Shown here: piece after piece, positions 43,716 to 53,355 of the stretch
Layout of the letters: each line of letters begins with the position of its first letter
How positions within the stretch are numbered: position 1 is the stretch's first letter
Source: an uncultured Lachnospiraceae bacterium
Lineage (GTDB): Bacteria; Bacillota; Clostridia; Lachnospirales; Lachnospiraceae
Length of the DNA stretch: 64,000 nucleotides
NCBI GenBank assembly: GCA_934293575.1
Contig: CAKQYU010000011.1
Coordinates: 1 to 64,000, forward strand
Reading direction: 5' to 3'
Notes under the pieces: generated by a model
What the model was told of the DNA's origin: nothing
The model's input: only the letters and a program-made list of their open reading frames with translations
Database searches by the model: none
Program-made: the position numbers and the translations under genes

Positions 43716-45320
43716 ATGCTGACCTATAAAGTGCTTCTTGTAGATGATGAGGAAGAAGTTATGAATGTCATTGAACATAAAATTGACTGGGAACGTCTGG
43801 GATTTGAAGTGATCGGAAAAGCACAAAATGGTGTGAAGGCACTTGAGGTTGCGGAAAAAACACAGCCGGACGTTGTAATTACCGATATCAAGATGCCTTA
43901 CATGGATGGGTTGGAGTTGGCCCGTAGATTAAAAGAGGATAACCCAAGTGTCCGGATTATGATTCTGACCGGATTTGATGAGTTTGAATATGCAAAAGAG
44001 GCTGTCCATCTTGAGGTGGAAGAATATGTTTTAAAACCGGTAAATTCCAATGAACTGTCGGATTGTATGATGCGATTGAAACAGAATCTGGATAAAGAAA
44101 GAGATGAAAAATTAAATGTCCAGAAGCTTCAGCAATATTATATGGAATCGTTGGAACTGTTGCAGACCAACTTTTTCTGTTCCCTGATTGAAGGAAGGGT
44201 ACAGGACGGAGAAGTGGATAAATATATGGATGCATACCAGATTACCGTGAATGGTCCGTATTATTGCAGTGTGGTATTTCATGTTTCGGAGAGCAGGGTT
44301 CCGGAGGGGATGGCACCATTACTTCTTACCATGTCCCTGCAAAGAGAAGCAGGTGAAAAATTTAAAGACCGGTGGAAATGTAAAGCATTCACATATTTAA
44401 GCAATGTGGTGATGCTGGTGGAATTGCCATCGGAAGAAAGCATTTCCCAATTGACAGACGATTGTGACTGGTTTTGCAGATGGGCAGACCGTTTCCTTGG
44501 TGCGGTGGTAACAGCGGGAATCGGCAAGGCGTGTAATGATTTTCATGGAATCAATCTTTCTTATGAAGGTGCCAGAGAAGCAATTTCTTACCGGGTAATC
44601 TATGGAACGGGGCGTTCCATTAACATCGGGGATATTGCACCGAAAGGACAGGAATTATCCATGCAGTTAGAAGATATCCAGATGAATGATTTATTTAAGG
44701 CAATTCATTTGGGTGTCCGTGAAGATATAGAACGGGCAGTGGTTACGATGGTAAAGCAGTTACGGGAAATGGCAAAAACAGTGAATCAGTATAATTTTGC
44801 AACGATGGAAATTGTCGGTCATTTGTATCGTTTCTGTGGAAATAATTATTTGCAGTTTGAAAACCATATCGGAGATATTAAGAATCCATATGAAGCTGTT
44901 CCGCAAATGGATGACCAGACTTTGACAAACTGGATTATTCATGTGGCGTTATCCATCAGTGAAGAGTTGAAGAATGCCAGAACTACTTCTCTTCGGTATC
45001 TGATTACCGAGGCAAAGAATATGGTACGGGATAATTATGCGGATCCGGATTTATCACTGGATATGGTCTGTTCCAAGGTTGGAGTATCCAATTCCTATTT
45101 TTCTTCTGTATTTAAGAAAGAGGTCGGACAATCCTTTATTACATATCTGACGGATTACAGAATGGAACGGGCATTGCATCTGATTTTGGAAACCAGTGAG
45201 AAGAGTTATGAAATCGCGGAACATGTGGGATATGTGGATGCCAATTATTTCAGTTATGTATTTAAAAGAAAATTTGGTATGTCACCGTCAAAATATCGTT
45301 TGGAACATACAAGGAAATAA
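43716..45320 (+). CDS. response regulator with AraC-type DNA-binding domain
   Basis: A 534-residue YesN-type regulator. The receiver has acidic DDEEE near residue 10, phospho-acceptor in VVITDIKMPYMDG (Asp near 55) and Lys in YVLKPV. A ~280-residue middle region follows and two helix-turn-helix motifs end the protein (DLSLDMVCSKVGVSNSYFSS; IAEHVGYVDANYFSYVFKRK). ATG 43716 follows AAAGGAGGG. Three bases upstream of its kinase gene. It probably activates the galactose importer or catabolic genes. Confidence 0.93.
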   Translation: MLTYKVLLVDDEEEVMNVIEHKIDWERLGFEVIGKAQNGVKALEVAEKTQPDVVITDIKMPYMDGLELARRLKEDNPSVRIMILTGFDEFEYAKEAVHLEVEEYVLKPVNSNELSDCMMRLKQNLDKERDEKLNVQKLQQYYMESLELLQTNFFCSLIEGRVQDGEVDKYMDAYQITVNGPYYCSVVFHVSESRVPEGMAPLLLTMSLQREAGEKFKDRWKCKAFTYLSNVVMLVELPSEESISQLTDDCDWFCRWADRFLGAVVTAGIGKACNDFHGINLSYEGAREAISYRVIYGTGRSINIGDIAPKGQELSMQLEDIQMNDLFKAIHLGVREDIERAVVTMVKQLREMAKTVNQYNFATMEIVGHLYRFCGNNYLQFENHIGDIKNPYEAVPQMDDQTLTNWIIHVALSISEELKNARTTSLRYLITEAKNMVRDNYADPDLSLDMVCSKVGVSNSYFSSVFKKEVGQSFITYLTDYRMERALHLILETSEKSYEIAEHVGYVDANYFSYVFKRKFGMSPSKYRLEHTRK

Positions 45321-45323
45321 TTT

Positions 45324-47135
45324 ATGATCAGTAGAATTATAAACAAAGAATTTGATATTCAGTCCATGATTATGACCGTACTTACGGTGCTTACGGTTGT
45401 GACATCAATTACCATGGGTTTACTGCTTTATAACCGGTACGAGCTGACAATCCGGCAGACGGAGGTGCAGGACACGCAGATGCTGGTAAAAAGTACGGTG
45501 GATGACCTGGAATATAATTTACGAAATATGCGGCAGGTATCCAATACCATAAATTATAATGTCATTCAGGAGATGGATGTATCCAGTCAGGAATTTAATC
45601 AGGAACTGGGTTTGCTCTATGAATTAAATAAGGACAAAATACAAAGTATTGCATTATATGATGACAAGGGCAAATTAATTGTTGCGGAACCGGTCACCTT
45701 ACAAAAGGAGGATGTGGATGTACCCGGTCAGGAGTGGTACCAGGAAGCGGTCGGAGAAATTGAGAATATGCATTTTTCAACACCTCATATCCAGAACCTT
45801 TTCCATGATGATTCCTACCGGTATCACAGGGTAATTTCCCTAAGCCGTTCCGTTGATGTCATAGATGGAGAAAATCCCGGAAGTGGTGTACTGCTGGTAG
45901 ATATGAAGTATTCCGATATTTCGGAAATCTTTGATACGATTAATCACGAAAGTAGTGAGCGATATTATTATTTGTGTGATGGGGATGGAAATATTATATA
46001 TCATCCGCGTTCCATGGAAATCAGCCGCGGATTATTTGAAGAAAATACCGATGCCATTGCAGATTATGAAGATGGAATTTACAGCAACGAATTGGATGCG
46101 GACGGCAACAAACAAACCATCATTGTGAATACAATTGCTTATACCGGATGGAAAATGGTAGGTGTGGTTCCACAGAGTATGAAGACGAATAATCTGCGCA
46201 GATTCCGGTATTATATCATAACCATTGTTATTTTGCTGATTATGATGATTTTATTTGTGAATAAGGTTATTACAAGAAAGATATCTAGTCCGATATTAAA
46301 ACTGGATGCTTCGGTAAAGGCATATGAGGCAGGAGAAAAGCCGAGTATTTATATTGGTGGTTCTTCCGAAATCCGACATCTCGGAAATTCCGTTCAAAAG
46401 TCCTACGAACAGATTGAACATCTGATGAAAGAAATTGTAGAGCAGCAGAATGAACGGCGAAAAAGTGAGCTGGATGCATTACAAAGTCAGATTAATCCAC
46501 ATTTCCTTTATAATACATTGGAGTCGATTACCTGGATGATAGAAGGCAACAAAAATGAAGATGCCGTATTTATGATATCGGAACTGGCAAAGCTTTTCCG
46601 AATCAGTTTGTCAAAGGGTAAGACGATTATCAGTATTGAGGATGAAGTGCAGCATTGCCGAAGTTATATGAATATTCAGAAGTATCGGTATAAGGACAGA
46701 TTTGCGATTGAATATCAGGTGGATGAGGATATTTATCAGTATTGCACAGTAAAACTGATATTACAGCCGATTTTGGAAAATGCTATTTATTACGGTGTCT
46801 GTGATATGGACGAAGATGATGATGCAAGAATTATAATCAGAGGCAGAATGGAAGATAACAGTATTTATCTTTCGGTAGAGGATAATGGTATGGGTATGCG
46901 GCAAGAAGATGTTGACAATATTCTTACGGATAACCAGAAAGTACCAAAGCACGGTTCCGGCGTTGGTCTTATCAATGTGCATACAAGAATTCAGTTGATG
47001 TTTGGAACGGAATACGGATTAATCGTTGAAAGCGAGGCGGATGAGGGAACAACGGTAACGATTCATTTGCCGGCAATTCCATACACAAAAGAAAACTGTG
47101 ATGAACTGGAACAGTCAAAAATCTGGAAAGGATAA
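45324..47135 (+). CDS. YesM-type sensor histidine kinase
   Basis: A 603-residue kinase. Membrane span at 15-37, an extracellular double-Cache-like sensor (about 40-290), second span about 298-316, HAMP, then the His_kinase box SQINPHFLYNTLE with its phospho-acceptor His, and the ATPase N box LILQPILENAIYYG, G boxes DNGMGMR and GSGVGLIN. It pairs with the preceding AraC-type regulator. Two sugar-binding proteins encoded directly downstream may present ligand to the extracellular domain. Confidence 0.93.
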   Translation: MISRIINKEFDIQSMIMTVLTVLTVVTSITMGLLLYNRYELTIRQTEVQDTQMLVKSTVDDLEYNLRNMRQVSNTINYNVIQEMDVSSQEFNQELGLLYELNKDKIQSIALYDDKGKLIVAEPVTLQKEDVDVPGQEWYQEAVGEIENMHFSTPHIQNLFHDDSYRYHRVISLSRSVDVIDGENPGSGVLLVDMKYSDISEIFDTINHESSERYYYLCDGDGNIIYHPRSMEISRGLFEENTDAIADYEDGIYSNELDADGNKQTIIVNTIAYTGWKMVGVVPQSMKTNNLRRFRYYIITIVILLIMMILFVNKVITRKISSPILKLDASVKAYEAGEKPSIYIGGSSEIRHLGNSVQKSYEQIEHLMKEIVEQQNERRKSELDALQSQINPHFLYNTLESITWMIEGNKNEDAVFMISELAKLFRISLSKGKTIISIEDEVQHCRSYMNIQKYRYKDRFAIEYQVDEDIYQYCTVKLILQPILENAIYYGVCDMDEDDDARIIIRGRMEDNSIYLSVEDNGMGMRQEDVDNILTDNQKVPKHGSGVGLINVHTRIQLMFGTEYGLIVESEADEGTTVTIHLPAIPYTKENCDELEQSKIWKG

Positions 47136-47140
47136 GGGGT

Positions 47141-48103
47141 ATGAAAAAGAATAGAATAACCTTCCTGTTTGCGGAAATCTGTCTGGGATTATTGGTTGTA
47201 TTTTTTGTAAGAAATATTTTTTCGGATAATAAACCACAAAAAAGAGTTGCCGTCATTGTTGAAAACTCCGGTGACGAGAAATGGGATTCATTTATCAATG
47301 GGTTAAAACAGGCGGCAGATATGAAAAATATCCATTTGATTATCTGTAATACGGATGAGATTGAGAATGCAGAGGAAGAGAAAAATCTGATTTATGAACA
47401 GTTAGATAACCAGGTCGATGCATTTATTGTACAGGCTGCGCCGGGTGATGATGTGAGCGATATGTTGTATGAGATTCAGAAACAAAAACCGGTATTACTT
47501 GTTGCAAACGGTGTGACTGAAAAACCGGATGCGGATATTGCACAGATACTGCCGGATGATTATGCCATGGGATATGAATTAGGGGAAAGCTTTCTTAAGA
47601 ATCATGCAGATGAGGCATCCAAAGTGTCCGTTGGAATCATCAATGGCACAAAGAAAATGGATTGTACGAAAAAAAGAAGAGAGGGTCTGTTAGATGCACT
47701 TTCGGATTCGGATTGTAAGATAGCCTTTGATATTTATAAGACATATAATGAAGATGTGACAACTATGGTAGAACATCAGGTATCGGTGGATTATCTGTTT
47801 GTTTTAGAGACAGAAGCATTGGAACAGGTTGGTACGAGCTATAAAGAAAATCCGGATATACAGACCGGTTTATATGGAATTGGTAACAGCATAAAATGTG
47901 TTTATTATTTGGATGATCAGATAGTGGAAAGTCTTGTAATGGTAGATGCTTATGATATGGGATATAACAGTGTTATGGAAATATCGCAAACGTTGAAACA
48001 TCGTTTTTATACCATGAAAAACGGAACGGTTGAGCATAAATTGATACAAAAAGATGATATTTTTAAGGAAGAAACCCAACAGTTCTTGTCCACATATGAG
48101 TAG
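47141..48103 (+). CDS. membrane-anchored periplasmic-binding-type sugar sensor protein
   Basis: A 320-residue protein with an uncleaved-looking N-terminal signal anchor (residues 7-26; no lipobox Cys) and a type I periplasmic binding fold (PBP family 4): KRVAVIVENSGDEKWDSFIN, then AFIVQAAPGDD and YAMGYELGESF. No transport genes adjoin it, while the kinase does, so an accessory sensing role is inferred. Confidence 0.8.
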   Translation: MKKNRITFLFAEICLGLLVVFFVRNIFSDNKPQKRVAVIVENSGDEKWDSFINGLKQAADMKNIHLIICNTDEIENAEEEKNLIYEQLDNQVDAFIVQAAPGDDVSDMLYEIQKQKPVLLVANGVTEKPDADIAQILPDDYAMGYELGESFLKNHADEASKVSVGIINGTKKMDCTKKRREGLLDALSDSDCKIAFDIYKTYNEDVTTMVEHQVSVDYLFVLETEALEQVGTSYKENPDIQTGLYGIGNSIKCVYYLDDQIVESLVMVDAYDMGYNSVMEISQTLKHRFYTMKNGTVEHKLIQKDDIFKEETQQFLSTYE

Positions 48104-48124
48104 AGGGTAAAACCGGAGGTAAAA

Positions 48125-49159
48125 ATGAAGTGTTTTAAAAGAAAATTAGTGCTTATATTAATTGCTATGATGATTGTATTGTCCGGTTGTAAGAAGCAGG
48201 AGACTTCCACCCGTACAACAATGCGGGTGGGTGTGGTTTTGTACACGCAGGATGATCCGTATATCAATGCATTATCGGATTGTCTGAAGGAAAATTTTGA
48301 ACAAATGGAATCGAATAATTTTAAAATTATTATGACGGTAAGAGACGGAAAGAATGACCAGTCTGCACAGGATGATGCAGTAGAAGAAATTATTGATGCC
48401 GGCTGCGATGTGCTTTGCATTGATTTGGTGGATCGAACTGAGCCGTCCCAGATTATTGAGATGGCAAAAAAAGAAAACATTCCGATTATATTCTTTAACC
48501 GGGAGCCGGTGCAGCAGGATTTGATGCAATGGGATAAACTATATTATGTCGGCGGTGATGCAAATCAGTCCGGTGTAATGCAGGGAGAAATTGCAGCCGA
48601 GGTTATCCGTTCGGATAAGTCGGTTGACCGGAATCAGGATGGAAAAATTCAGTATGTGTTGTTAGAGGGAGAAACCGGACATCAGGATGCGATTATCCGG
48701 ACGGATAGTGCGGTAAAGACCTTGATGGAAAACGGCATCAAACTGGAAAAATTAAGCTATCAATTTGCAGACTGGAATCGTGCACAGGCGGAAAATAAAA
48801 TGACACAGTTGATTAATCAGTATGGAGATGATATTGAACTGGTATTATCGAATAATGATGAAATGGCTGCCGGTGCTGTGGATGCCTATGACAAGCTTTC
48901 CTATGGAGAGGACAATCGTCCGGTTATATTTGGAATTGATGGACTTGACCATGTATTAACTGCGGTACAGCAGGGTACAATTCAGGGAACGGTTTATAAT
49001 GACAAGGAAGGACAGGCGGAACAGATTGCAAATCTGGCAAAGGATTTATTCTGGGGAAACAGTCTGACACAATATAATTTTGAGGATGAGCGGTATATAT
49101 TTTTACCTTATCAGAAGGTGGATGCATCAAATGTAGAGGATTATCTGAAAGAAAAATAA
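48125..49159 (+). CDS. MglB-like galactose-binding lipoprotein, canonical order
   Basis: A 344-residue lipoprotein (lipobox LSGC, Cys near 22). The domain starts with MRVGVVLYTQDDPYINAL and runs in normal MglB order: CIDLVDRTEP, IIFFNREP, DKLYYVGGDANQS, DRNQDGKIQYVL, GETGHQDAIIRTD, LSNNDEMAAGA, FGIDGL. Galactose-pocket residues (His, Asp, Arg, Asn) are kept. Being in the sensor cluster it probably reports sugar to the kinase rather than feeding the importer. It is the internal control for the permuted MglB at 38843. Confidence 0.88.
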   Translation: MKCFKRKLVLILIAMMIVLSGCKKQETSTRTTMRVGVVLYTQDDPYINALSDCLKENFEQMESNNFKIIMTVRDGKNDQSAQDDAVEEIIDAGCDVLCIDLVDRTEPSQIIEMAKKENIPIIFFNREPVQQDLMQWDKLYYVGGDANQSGVMQGEIAAEVIRSDKSVDRNQDGKIQYVLLEGETGHQDAIIRTDSAVKTLMENGIKLEKLSYQFADWNRAQAENKMTQLINQYGDDIELVLSNNDEMAAGAVDAYDKLSYGEDNRPVIFGIDGLDHVLTAVQQGTIQGTVYNDKEGQAEQIANLAKDLFWGNSLTQYNFEDERYIFLPYQKVDASNVEDYLKEK

Positions 49160-49209
49160 GGGTGGATAATCCATGTCGAATAAGATTTTGAAGGATGGGA
49201 ATTACAGGA

Positions 49210-49779
49210 ATGGAACAGGAAATGGAATTATATTATTCGGAAATGAACCCCGAAAAAAGACAGAACTTGTTAAAGGAAAGCATGCATGAGCCGTTAACGG
49301 AGGAAGATCAGATTCGGGAAAAATTATGGATTGCAAGGTATGGAAAACGAAAACCCAGAAATGATGCTTATGTTGGATATTTTATGAATTTGAAGTATAT
49401 TGCAGAAAGCGGGAACGTTGATATCGGTGGGAAAAAGAAAAAACTTGCACTTGAGGCAATCCATGGATTGAATCTTTTTGATTATGATAAGAAGCAGGAA
49501 GCGGAACGGGAGATTACCTTTTGCGAATTGAAGCAAGCCTGTTTAAAGTACATTGACATCAGTGCCAATGGCAGGGGATTTACTTCGGTTATCTTTGGTA
49601 TGGGACAGTTGTCCGATGAAAGTGTGGCAAAAAAAATTGCGGAACAATTAAGTGTGGTTGTATATACGGCTCCACACATTCTAAAGATGGACAAAGAATT
49701 TTCCGTGTTACAAAAAGCCGCAGTTGAAGCCTTTCGGGAAGTATATCCCAATCGGGAACACTTCCTCAAAAAATATTGA
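49210..49779 (+). CDS. hypothetical protein, DUF6553-like
   Basis: A 189-residue soluble helical protein. MNPEKRQNLLKES near the start and a run of Arg/Lys-rich helices resemble the DUF6553 group, of unknown function. The start is uncertain: ATG 49195 has no site, ATG 49210 a poor one. The best ribosome binding site (AAGGGTGG) serves ATG 49173 in another frame that reads 37 codons, so a frameshift near the 5' end is possible. Last gene before a convergent regulator. Confidence 0.6.
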   Translation: MEQEMELYYSEMNPEKRQNLLKESMHEPLTEEDQIREKLWIARYGKRKPRNDAYVGYFMNLKYIAESGNVDIGGKKKKLALEAIHGLNLFDYDKKQEAEREITFCELKQACLKYIDISANGRGFTSVIFGMGQLSDESVAKKIAEQLSVVVYTAPHILKMDKEFSVLQKAAVEAFREVYPNREHFLKKY

Positions 49780-49809
49780 TTTGTGGCTTTGCTTTTCCAT
49801 TCGGATGGA

Positions 49810-50817
49810 TTAGGAATTTATGTCTGCGCAGCTTTCTCTGATTACAAGCTCACATGGAATTTTAACCTTTAGCGGCGTATGAATGCTTAAATTCGATGCC
49901 ACATATACAAGGTTGGCTCCGTGCTGCCCCATATCATATGCCGGGGCGTGAATCGTAGTAAGCGGCGGATTCATGTAAGAACAGGTTTCCTCATCATTAA
50001 ATCCAATAATTGAAATATCATGAGGAATCTGTAATCCATGTTCCCGGATTGCCCGCATGGCACCAAAGGCAATGGCGTCACTGGCAGCAAAAACAGCTGT
50101 TGGAACATGGTCGGATTCCAATAATTCACTCATCATTTCATATCCCGACTGGGAGGTAAAATTTCCTTCCTTGTAGTAAGTTTCGTAGTCCATATGGCGG
50201 TGTTTCATATAATTTTTATAGGATGTGGCACGGGCATCTTCGATTGGTTCGTGGTTACCGACATATTCAAGACCACCCAAAAATCCAATACTTTGATGTC
50301 CAAGCTGTGTAAGGTAGTCCAATGCACAATAGACAGCCTGTTCAAAATCCATCGACAGGGATGTGATATGAAATTCTTCTACCGGCATATCCAAAAATAC
50401 GATATTCTTACTGATGCCGATAAATTCCTGAATTTCTTTTTTTGAAAATTTACCGATACAAATCAAACCGTCTACCTGTTCTAACCGTTCTTTCGTATCG
50501 GATTCTCCACGAAAAACTCTTATGATTGCAATGGAATTCTGGATACAGAAATCTTCAATTCCCTGCCTCGCAAGAAGATAATAGTTATCTTTTAATTCCT
50601 CTTCGGCACTGAACCACTGCACAATCCCTAATGTAAATGCAGCCTTTTTGCTTTTTGTGTTTTTTGGGGATTTTTTATAATTCAGTTTCTTTGCAATGTC
50701 AAACACAAGCTGCCGGGTTTCCGGTGCAACACTTAGGGTCGTATCGTTATTTAAGATTCTGGAAACTGCACCTGCTGATATTCCGGCTTCCTTTGCTATA
50801 TCTCGAATCGTTGCCAT
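49810..50817 (-). CDS. galR: LacI-family regulator of the gal genes
   Basis: A 335-residue LacI/GalR protein. The helix-turn-helix TIRDIAKEAGISAGAVSRIL starts at residue 3, followed by the hinge and a sugar-binding domain (GIVQWFSAEEE, FAASDAIAFGAMRAI, IIGFNDEETCSYMNPPLTTI). It is divergent from galK with 174 bases between, which hold palindromic sites. Repression of galKET relieved by galactose or a derivative is the expected role. Confidence 0.87.
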   Translation of the reverse strand: MATIRDIAKEAGISAGAVSRILNNDTTLSVAPETRQLVFDIAKKLNYKKSPKNTKSKKAAFTLGIVQWFSAEEELKDNYYLLARQGIEDFCIQNSIAIIRVFRGESDTKERLEQVDGLICIGKFSKKEIQEFIGISKNIVFLDMPVEEFHITSLSMDFEQAVYCALDYLTQLGHQSIGFLGGLEYVGNHEPIEDARATSYKNYMKHRHMDYETYYKEGNFTSQSGYEMMSELLESDHVPTAVFAASDAIAFGAMRAIREHGLQIPHDISIIGFNDEETCSYMNPPLTTIHAPAYDMGQHGANLVYVASNLSIHTPLKVKIPCELVIRESCADINS

Positions 50818-50886
50818 CTTATCCTCCTGATAACAATTTGTTTACTTAACGTATCATATCATAGAATCTAAAAAATGTCGAGAAAA

Positions 50887-50942
50887 ATTTAGTAAATAAA
50901 TAGTAAAAATATATTGACAATTTACTAAACAAGTGGTATTTT
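50887..50942 (+). promoter_or_regulatory. galK promoter and candidate GalR sites
   Basis: TTGACA (50914-50919), 17 bases, TATTTT (50937). ATTTAGTAAAT (50887-50897) is a perfect odd palindrome and AATTTACTAAAC (50919-50930) repeats the core TTTA(G/C)TAAA inside the promoter spacer. The two sites are 32 bp apart, three helical turns. Confidence 0.5.
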
Positions 50943-50991
50943 TAGTATATAAACATCAGAGAGACAATTTTAGTTAGGAAGGAGATATACA

Positions 50992-52275
50992 ATGCAGACA
51001 GGAAAAATAAAAGAACAACTGAAAAACGGTGTGTTAAGAGATAAGCTGCTTGACATTTATGTAGACGCAGACCGTCTTGATTACCAGACCAATCGTTATA
51101 TAGAAGCAATTTCAAAATATGAGGATTTATATGGAGAGGATGAAGTCTGTATTTTCAGTGCACCGGGCAGAAGTGAAATCGGTGGAAATCACACGGATCA
51201 TCAGCATGGTGAGATTTTGGCGGCATCCATTAATTTAGATGCTATTGCGGTTATTAAAAAGTTAGAGGAACCGGTCGTTAGGATTGTATCGGACGGATAT
51301 GATGAGATTGTAATTTCAACAGAAGATTTATCCCTTAAGGAAGAGGAGAAGGAATCAACCAAATCTTTGATTAAGGGTGTTCTTGCGGGAGCAAAGGAAA
51401 GAGGATATGAAGTAGGCGGTTTTCAGGGTTACATTACCAGTGACGTGTTGATTGGAGCGGGACTTTCGTCTTCGGCAGCATTTGAAACCCTGATTGGAAC
51501 AATTCTTTCTTATCTTTACAATGATGGAGCCATTGACAGTGTAACAATTGCAATTATCGGTCAGTACGCAGAGAATGTATATTTTGGAAAACCATGTGGC
51601 TTGATGGATCAGATGGCATGTTCGGTAGGTAATCTTGTACATGTGGATTTTGGAATCGTTGAGAAACCGTTTGTAGAAAAAATTGACTTTGATTTGAATG
51701 AATACGGTTACAGTTTGTGTATTACGGACACGAAAGGAAGTCATGCAGACCTGACACCGGATTATGCGGCTATTCCGCAGGAGATGAAACAGATTGCTGC
51801 CTGCTTTGGAAAAGAGGTACTGGTAGGACTTACAACGGAGGATATAATCGGTTCGATTTCAAAGCTGAGAGAAACCTGTGGTGACCGTGCGGTTCTTCGT
51901 GCATTGCATTTTATCTGTGAAAATGAGCGTGTGAAGGAAGAAGTACAGGCATTAAAAAATTCCGAAATGGAACGGTTCCTGTCACTTGTAAAGGAATCCG
52001 GAAATTCATCTTATAAATTCCTGCAAAATGTATATACCTGTCATGATATTACACATCAGAATGTATCATTGGCACTTGCAGCAAGTGAAATTGCACTGGC
52101 AGACGGCAAAGGGGTATCCCGGGTACATGGCGGTGGCTTTGCGGGAACAATTCAGGCAATTGTGAAAAACGAAGCAGTAGAAACTTACCGGAAGGTAATG
52201 GAAGCAGTATTTGGAAAGGATTCCTGCAATGTATTAAAAATCCGTAAATACGGTGGAATGCAGGTTGTTGAATAA
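50992..52275 (+). CDS. galK: galactokinase
   Basis: A 427-residue GHMP kinase, first enzyme of the Leloir pathway. Motif 1 APGRSEIGGNHTDHQ at about 60, motif 2 GAGLSSSAAFE near 156, motif 3 RVHGGGFAGTIQA near 380. It carries ~40 residues before the usual start (YVDADRLDYQTNRY), found in the Firmicute form. First gene of galK-galE-galT. Confidence 0.95.
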   Translation: MQTGKIKEQLKNGVLRDKLLDIYVDADRLDYQTNRYIEAISKYEDLYGEDEVCIFSAPGRSEIGGNHTDHQHGEILAASINLDAIAVIKKLEEPVVRIVSDGYDEIVISTEDLSLKEEEKESTKSLIKGVLAGAKERGYEVGGFQGYITSDVLIGAGLSSSAAFETLIGTILSYLYNDGAIDSVTIAIIGQYAENVYFGKPCGLMDQMACSVGNLVHVDFGIVEKPFVEKIDFDLNEYGYSLCITDTKGSHADLTPDYAAIPQEMKQIAACFGKEVLVGLTTEDIIGSISKLRETCGDRAVLRALHFICENERVKEEVQALKNSEMERFLSLVKESGNSSYKFLQNVYTCHDITHQNVSLALAASEIALADGKGVSRVHGGGFAGTIQAIVKNEAVETYRKVMEAVFGKDSCNVLKIRKYGGMQVVE

Positions 52276-52298
52276 AAGAAAAGAGGAGGAAAAAGAAA

Positions 52299-53297
52299 AT
52301 GCGTATTTTAGTTTTAGGCGGAGCGGGATACATTGGTTCCCACACAGTTTATGAATTGATTCAGGCAGGAGAAGAGGTTGTCGTTGTTGATAATCTGTTG
52401 ACCGGATTCCGGGAGGCAATTCATCCGGATGCCAAATTTTATGAAGGCGATATACGGGACCGTGCTTTTATGGATCATGTTTTTGAGACAGAACAAATTG
52501 ATGGCGTCATTCATTTTGCAGCTTGTTCACAGGTTGGAGAAAGCATGCAGAAACCATTAAAATATTATAATAACAATCTTTGCGGAACGGAAGTATTGCT
52601 TGAAAGCATGGTAGCACATGGAATTGACAAGATTGTATTTTCCTCTACGGCTGCAACTTACGGAGAGCCGGAAAACATACCAATCCGGGAAGATGACCGT
52701 ACCCTGCCAACCAATTGTTACGGAGAAACGAAACTTTCCATGGAAAAGATGTTTAAATGGACTGCAAATGCGCATAATCTTCGTTTTGTATCACTCCGTT
52801 ATTTCAACGCCTGTGGGGCACATCCGAATGGAAAAATCGGTGAAGCACACAATCCGGAAACACATTTAATTCCGTTAATTTTACAGGTTCCGAATAATCA
52901 GCGGGAATACATTTCGATCTTTGGAAATGATTATGATACAAAGGATGGCACATGCGTGCGTGACTATATTCATGTAAATGATCTGGCACAGGCACATATT
53001 TTAGCAATGAAATATCTGGCAGATGGCGGCAAGAGTGACATCTTTAATCTGGGAAACGGAGTCGGTTTCACGGTAAAAGAGGTTGTGGAGACTGCCAGAA
53101 AGGTGACCGGACATCCGATACCGGCAAAAGAAGAACCAAGAAGAGCGGGTGATCCGTCGACTTTAATTGCATCCAGTGAAAAGGCAAAATCCGTTCTTGG
53201 ATGGAAGCCTGCCTATGCAGAATTGGAGACCATTATTGAAACAGCATGGAAATGGCACAGCTCACATCCGCATGGATATGAAGTGACATCAAAGTAA
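52299..53297 (+). CDS. galE: UDP-glucose 4-epimerase
   Basis: A 332-residue SDR-fold epimerase. NAD-binding GGAGYIGSHT at residues 7-16, catalytic SSTAATYG and YGETK near 150. Interconverts UDP-galactose and UDP-glucose. 23 bases after galK. Confidence 0.96.
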   Translation: MRILVLGGAGYIGSHTVYELIQAGEEVVVVDNLLTGFREAIHPDAKFYEGDIRDRAFMDHVFETEQIDGVIHFAACSQVGESMQKPLKYYNNNLCGTEVLLESMVAHGIDKIVFSSTAATYGEPENIPIREDDRTLPTNCYGETKLSMEKMFKWTANAHNLRFVSLRYFNACGAHPNGKIGEAHNPETHLIPLILQVPNNQREYISIFGNDYDTKDGTCVRDYIHVNDLAQAHILAMKYLADGGKSDIFNLGNGVGFTVKEVVETARKVTGHPIPAKEEPRRAGDPSTLIASSEKAKSVLGWKPAYAELETIIETAWKWHSSHPHGYEVTSK

Positions 53298-53355
53298 TAG
53301 AACACCTTCATAGAAATAAATTTTCAAATATGGAGAGAAGGATAGGAGGGAAAAC

